Shown in pieces: positions 60,248-64,000 of a stretch of DNA of 64,000 nt (positions are counted from its first letter, which is position 1; each line of letters opens with the position of its first letter). Origin of the DNA: Chitinophaga pinensis (GTDB lineage: Bacteria > Pseudomonadota > Gammaproteobacteria > Burkholderiales > Burkholderiaceae_C); NCBI GenBank assembly GCA_943326015.2, contig CALPRQ020000009.1, forward strand, positions 28,653 through 92,652, read 5' to 3'. The notes beneath the pieces were generated by a model, which saw only the letters and a list, made by a program, of their open reading frames with translations, had not been told where the DNA came from and did no database searches. The position numbers and the translations under genes are program-made.

Positions 60248-63124
60248 TCACTTGGTCAGCACGAAGCCCTTGAGCTTGGCGAAGGCGCCTTCGATCAGGG
60301 CCTTCTGCTGGTCCTGGTGCAGGTGCGAGTAGCCCACGGCGGGCGAAGCGGAGGCGGCACGGCCGGAGTAACCCAGCTTCTGGCCCGGCTTCATGTTCTC
60401 GTACACGTTGTGCTGGACGAAGAACCAGGCGCCCTGGTTCTGCGGCTCGTCCTGGCACCAGACGATCTCGGCCAGGTTCGGGTACTTCTTGAGCTCGGCA
60501 GCGAAGGCCTTGTGCGGGAAGGGATAGAGCTGCTCGACGCGGATGATGGCCACATCGTCAGAACCCTTCTCGGCGCGCTTCTTGACCAGGTCATAGTAGA
60601 CCTTGCCCGAGCAGGCGATCACGCGCTTGACCTTGGCGGCATTGGCTGCCACTTCGGCGCTGAGGTCGCCGATCACGGTCTGGAAGCTGCCCTTGGTGAA
60701 CTCGGTCAGCGGCGAGGTCGCGTCCTTGTTGCGCAGCAGCGACTTCGGGGTGAACAGCACCAGCGGCTTGCGCAGATCGCGCACCATCTGGCGGCGCAGC
60801 ACGTGGAAGATCTGGCTGGCCGTGGTCGGCTGCACGATCTGCATGTTGGTGTCGGCGGCCAGCTGCATGAAGCGCTCCAGGCGGGCCGAGCTGTGCTCGG
60901 GGCCCTGGCCTTCGTAGCCGTGCGGCAGCATCATGACCAGACCGTTGGCACGGCCCCACTTGACCTCGCCCGAAGCGATGAACTGGTCGATCACGACCTG
61001 GGCGCCGTTGGCGAAGTCGCCGAACTGGGCTTCCCAGATCACCAGGCTGTTGGGCTCGGAGCCGGCATAGCCGTATTCGAAGCCCAGCACCGCCTCTTCC
61101 GACAGGATCGAGTCGATCACGACGAACGGAGCCTGGTTGTCAGCCACGTTCTGCAGCGGGATGTAGGTGCCTTCGTCCCACTTCTCGCGCTTCTGGTCAT
61201 GGATCACGGCATGGCGGTGGGTGAAGGTGCCACGGCCGCAGTCCTCGCCCGACAGACGGACCGGGTAGCCGGAAGCCACCAGCGAGGCGAAGGCCATGTG
61301 CTCGCCCATGCCCCAGTCGACGTTGACCTCGCCACGGCCCATGGCGGCGCGGTCGTCATAGACCTTCTTGACCAGCTGGTGCGGGTTGACGCTGGCGGGA
61401 ATCGTGGTGAGCTTCTCGGCCAGGCGCTTCCACTCGGTCAGCGGGATCGCGGTGTCGCCGGCATCGGTCCACTTCTTGCCCAGGAACGGGCTCCAGTCGA
61501 CCGCGTACTTGCTCTTGAAGTTGCTGATCACCGGGTTGACGGTGTGACGACCTTCGTCCATGGCGGCACGGTAGGCCTTGACCATGTCGTCGCCCAGCGT
61601 CTCGCCCAGGCCTTGAGCCGCCAGCTTGTCGGCATACAGACGGCGCGTGCCGGGGTGGGCCGCGATCTTCTTGTACATCAGCGGCTGGGTCAGCGCGGGG
61701 GTGTCCTGCTCGTTGTGGCCCAGCTTGCGGAAGCAGATGATGTCGACCACGATGTCCTTGCGGAACTCCAGGCGGTACTCGAGTGCCAGCTGGCTGGCCA
61801 GCACGACGGCTTCCGGATCATCACCGTTGACGTGCAGCACCGGTGCCTCGATCATCTTGACGATGTCGGTGCAGTACAGGGTCGAGCGCAGGTCGCGCGG
61901 GTCCGAGGTGGTGAAGCCGATCTGGTTGTTGATGATCAGGTGCACCGTGCCGCCCGTGGTGTAGCCACGGGTCTCGGACAGCGCCAGCGTTTCCTGGTTG
62001 ACGCCCTGGCCACCGAAGGCCGAGTCGCCGTGCACCAGCACCGGCAGCACCTGCGCGCCGACCTTGTCGCCACGACGGTCCATGCGCGCGCGCACCGAGC
62101 CTTCGACGACCGGGTTGACGATCTCGAGGTGGGACGGGTTGAACGCCAGGCTCAGGTGAACCGGGCCACCCGCGGTGCTGATGTCGGAGCTGAAGCCCTG
62201 GTGGTACTTGACGTCACCGGCCGGCAGGTCTTCCGGTGCGGTATGGTCGAATTCGGCGAACAGGTCCTTGGGCATCTTGCCCAGGGTGTTGACCAGCACG
62301 TTGAGGCGGCCGCGGTGGGCCATGCCGATCACGATCTCCTGCACGCCCTTGACGCCAGCCTGCTGGATGATCTCGTCCATCGCGGCGATGAAGCTCTCGC
62401 CACCTTCGAGCGAGAAACGCTTCTGGCCGACATACTTGGTGTGCAGGTAGCGCTCAAGGCCTTCGGCCGCGGTCAGGCGGTCCAGGATGTGACGCTTCTT
62501 GTCGGCGTTGAAGGCCGGCTTGGCGCGCACGCTCTCGAGCTTTTGCTGCCACCAGCGCTTCTGCTCCTGGTTGGTCGTGTGCATGTACTCGACGCCGATC
62601 GAGCCGCAGTAGGTCTCGCGCAGTGCGTTGAGCAGCTCGCGCAGGGACATCTTGTCCTTGCCGAAGAAGGTGTTGCTGACGTCGAAGACGGTTTCCTGGT
62701 CAGCGCTGTTGAGGCCGTAGAAAGCCGGGTCGAGCTCGGGGATGTTGGGGCGCTCGGTGCGCTTGAGCGGATCGAGGTCGGCGAAGCGCTGGCCGACGTT
62801 GCGGTAGGCGGCGATCAGCTGCTGCACGGAGGTGCGCTTGCGGCCCATCTCGGCGTCGACGCTGGCCAGCACCGTCTGGGTCACGCCGCTCTTGGCGCGC
62901 TCGGCGAAGGCATTGATCACCGGCAGGTGCGGCACGTCACGGGAGTCGGTACCATCGGCTGCGGGCACATGCTGCAGCGCGTCGAAGTACTCGCGCCAGT
63001 TCTCGGGCACGCTGGTCGGATCGGCCAGATAGTTCTCGTACATCTCCTCGACATAGGGCGCGTTGCCGCCGAAGAGATAGGTGTTACCGCTGTAGGCGGC
63101 ATAGACGTCGTTCGTCTGGCTCAT
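60248..63124 (-). CDS. sucA: 2-oxoglutarate dehydrogenase E1 component
   Basis: This 958-residue TPP enzyme decarboxylates 2-oxoglutarate. Features: SYSGNTYLFGGN-type start (SQTNDVYAAYSGNTYLF), the TPP region with GMAHRGRLNVL and NNQIGFTTSDPRDLRST, RKLGHNEQDTPALTQPLMY, GYEGQGPEHSSARLERF and the C-terminal VWCQDEPQNQGAWFF. ATG at 63124 has GGAGG 11 bases upstream. The longer frame upstream is non-coding. Confidence 0.97.
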   Translation of the reverse strand: MSQTNDVYAAYSGNTYLFGGNAPYVEEMYENYLADPTSVPENWREYFDALQHVPAADGTDSRDVPHLPVINAFAERAKSGVTQTVLASVDAEMGRKRTSVQQLIAAYRNVGQRFADLDPLKRTERPNIPELDPAFYGLNSADQETVFDVSNTFFGKDKMSLRELLNALRETYCGSIGVEYMHTTNQEQKRWWQQKLESVRAKPAFNADKKRHILDRLTAAEGLERYLHTKYVGQKRFSLEGGESFIAAMDEIIQQAGVKGVQEIVIGMAHRGRLNVLVNTLGKMPKDLFAEFDHTAPEDLPAGDVKYHQGFSSDISTAGGPVHLSLAFNPSHLEIVNPVVEGSVRARMDRRGDKVGAQVLPVLVHGDSAFGGQGVNQETLALSETRGYTTGGTVHLIINNQIGFTTSDPRDLRSTLYCTDIVKMIEAPVLHVNGDDPEAVVLASQLALEYRLEFRKDIVVDIICFRKLGHNEQDTPALTQPLMYKKIAAHPGTRRLYADKLAAQGLGETLGDDMVKAYRAAMDEGRHTVNPVISNFKSKYAVDWSPFLGKKWTDAGDTAIPLTEWKRLAEKLTTIPASVNPHQLVKKVYDDRAAMGRGEVNVDWGMGEHMAFASLVASGYPVRLSGEDCGRGTFTHRHAVIHDQKREKWDEGTYIPLQNVADNQAPFVVIDSILSEEAVLGFEYGYAGSEPNSLVIWEAQFGDFANGAQVVIDQFIASGEVKWGRANGLVMMLPHGYEGQGPEHSSARLERFMQLAADTNMQIVQPTTASQIFHVLRRQMVRDLRKPLVLFTPKSLLRNKDATSPLTEFTKGSFQTVIGDLSAEVAANAAKVKRVIACSGKVYYDLVKKRAEKGSDDVAIIRVEQLYPFPHKAFAAELKKYPNLAEIVWCQDEPQNQGAWFFVQHNVYENMKPGQKLGYSGRAASASPAVGYSHLHQDQQKALIEGAFAKLKGFVLTK

Positions 63125-63367
63125 GAATTCGCTGACCTCCGTTTCCCTCGGGGAAACATTAGCTGGTAAAAAAACCTTCCGCGACACGGCTGAACCGGTT
63201 GGCGGATGCGACAGTGACTGGAAGGAACTGAAGCAACCCCGGATTGTGCCACTGTTCGCCGATGGACGTGTTTTGCTTGTCACGCCCAGCTTGTGACGAT
63301 AGCATGAAGACCGGTGGCGAACCGGCTTCAGCCATCATGGTTTATACGGGGTAGACAGCCCGAAAGA

Positions 63368-64000
63368 TCAGGCCAACTGGTCCTTGATCTGTTGCAGCGC
63401 GGCCGGATCGTCCATGGTGGTCAGGTCGCCGGGATCGCGACCTTCGCAGACGGCCTGGATGGCGCGGCGCAGCAGCTTGCCCGAGCGGGTCTTGGGCAAG
63501 TGGTTCACGAAGCGCACCATGGCGGGTCGGGCCACCGCGCCGAGCTGCTCGTCAACCGTCTTCATGATCGCGGCCTCATGCTCCTTGGCCGACACGGCGT
63601 CGGCGGCGCGCGTGCTGTCCTTGAGCACCACGAAGGCCACCGCGACCTGGCCCTTGAGCTGGTCGGCCATGCCGACCACCGCGACCTCGGCCACGTTGGA
63701 GTGGCTGGAGATGCTCTCCTCGATCTCGCGCGTGCCCAGGCGATGGCCTGCCACGTTGATCACGTCGTCGGTGCGACCCAGGATGTAGAAGTAGCCGTCG
63801 GCGTCCTTGGTGCCCCAGTCAAAGGTGCTGTACATGGTGCGGCCGTGGATGCTGCTCCAGTAGGTCTTGACGTAGCGCTCGTCATCGCCCCAGATCGTCT
63901 GTAGGCAGCCCGGCGGCAGCGGGCCTTCGGCGGCGATCACGCCCTTCTTGCCGGGCTCGGTGATCTCCTCGGCCGTGACCTCGTCGATCAGGCGCACGTC
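63368..64000 (-). CDS. prpE: propionate-CoA ligase, C-terminal part (cut by window edge)
   Basis: About 210 C-terminal residues of an acetyl/propionyl-CoA synthetase are present, read from the window edge. Visible: GCLQTIWGDDERYVKTYWS, typical of PrpE rather than Acs, then YFYILGRTDDVINVAGHRLGTREIEE and the C-terminal lysine in PKTRSGKLLRRA. It precedes sucA by 243 bases on the same strand. The N-terminal ATP-binding part lies outside the window, so substrate preference is not fixed. Confidence 0.88.
   Translation of the reverse strand, partial: DVRLIDEVTAEEITEPGKKGVIAAEGPLPPGCLQTIWGDDERYVKTYWSSIHGRTMYSTFDWGTKDADGYFYILGRTDDVINVAGHRLGTREIEESISSHSNVAEVAVVGMADQLKGQVAVAFVVLKDSTRAADAVSAKEHEAAIMKTVDEQLGAVARPAMVRFVNHLPKTRSGKLLRRAIQAVCEGRDPGDLTTMDDPAALQQIKDQLA

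Noticed and set aside
60218..63169. Plus-strand 983-residue open frame
   Set aside because: Shadow of sucA. It looks long but has no domain pattern.
63306..63329. Hairpin GAAGACCGGT...ACCGGCTTC after prpE
   Set aside because: A stem is possible but there is no T-run, so no terminator was called.

Overview
The window looks like a chromosomal segment of a high-GC betaproteobacterium of the order Burkholderiales, probably near Comamonadaceae/Sphaerotilaceae. The evidence is gene order (kdsB-adk; der-hfq-hflX-hflK-hflC-hisZ-purA-hpt; hisS-ispG-rodZ-pilF-rlmN-ndk; sucA-sucB-lpd-zapE), an orphan Bug-type solute-binding protein, and uniformly GC-rich codon use outside one island. No tRNA, rRNA, CRISPR array or insertion sequence was seen. 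Family placement is inference.

Region by region: 1-0.9 kb holds the end of kdsB and adk. 0.97-11.9 kb is a leucine/isovalerate catabolism locus: HMG-CoA lyase, both methylcrotonyl-CoA carboxylase subunits, methylglutaconyl-CoA hydratase, an acyl-CoA synthetase, an AraC-type regulator, isovaleryl-CoA dehydrogenase and a Bug binding protein. Three promoters here share the same direct-repeat operator (TGGC half-sites 21 bp apart) at the same distance from a -10-like TAMCAT, which points to one local regulon. 12.0-19.1 kb holds a small unknown protein behind a near-consensus sigma70 promoter, a TTG-started asparaginase, a YdjM-like membrane protein, a FabG-like reductase, a split chromate transporter, a lipoprotein, rlmB, the divergent ybbA/tesA pair and creA.

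19.1-31.9 kb is an accessory island and the most unusual part of the window. An eight-gene minus-strand operon runs from a WYL-domain regulator through two large dynamin-like GTPases, a LOTUS/OST-HTH coiled-coil protein, a coiled-coil zinc-ribbon protein, an all-alpha protein with isoprenoid-synthase-like Asp motifs, a third dynamin-like GTPase and an AT-rich small GTPase. A NYN/PIN-like RNase is divergent from it, and a PD-(D/E)XK nuclease-like gene follows. A 7-5-7 palindrome, AACGACA-N5-TGTCGTT, lies at both promoter regions of the island with conserved flanks, so the island is probably one WYL-controlled unit. It reads like a candidate defence (phage-response) system built on membrane-acting GTPases plus RNA/DNA-directed nucleases. 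I cannot match it to a named system.

31.9-64 kb is mostly housekeeping: a membrane protein, metC, an AAA-ATPase/PD-(D/E)XK gene wedged upstream of metC, hpt, purA, hisZ, hflC, hflK, hflX, hfq, der, bamB, yfgM-like, hisS, ispG, rodZ, pilF, rlmN, ndk, rluB, scpB, rluD, bamD, a PP2C phosphatase, zapE, the 2-oxoglutarate dehydrogenase genes and the C-terminal part of prpE cut by the window edge.
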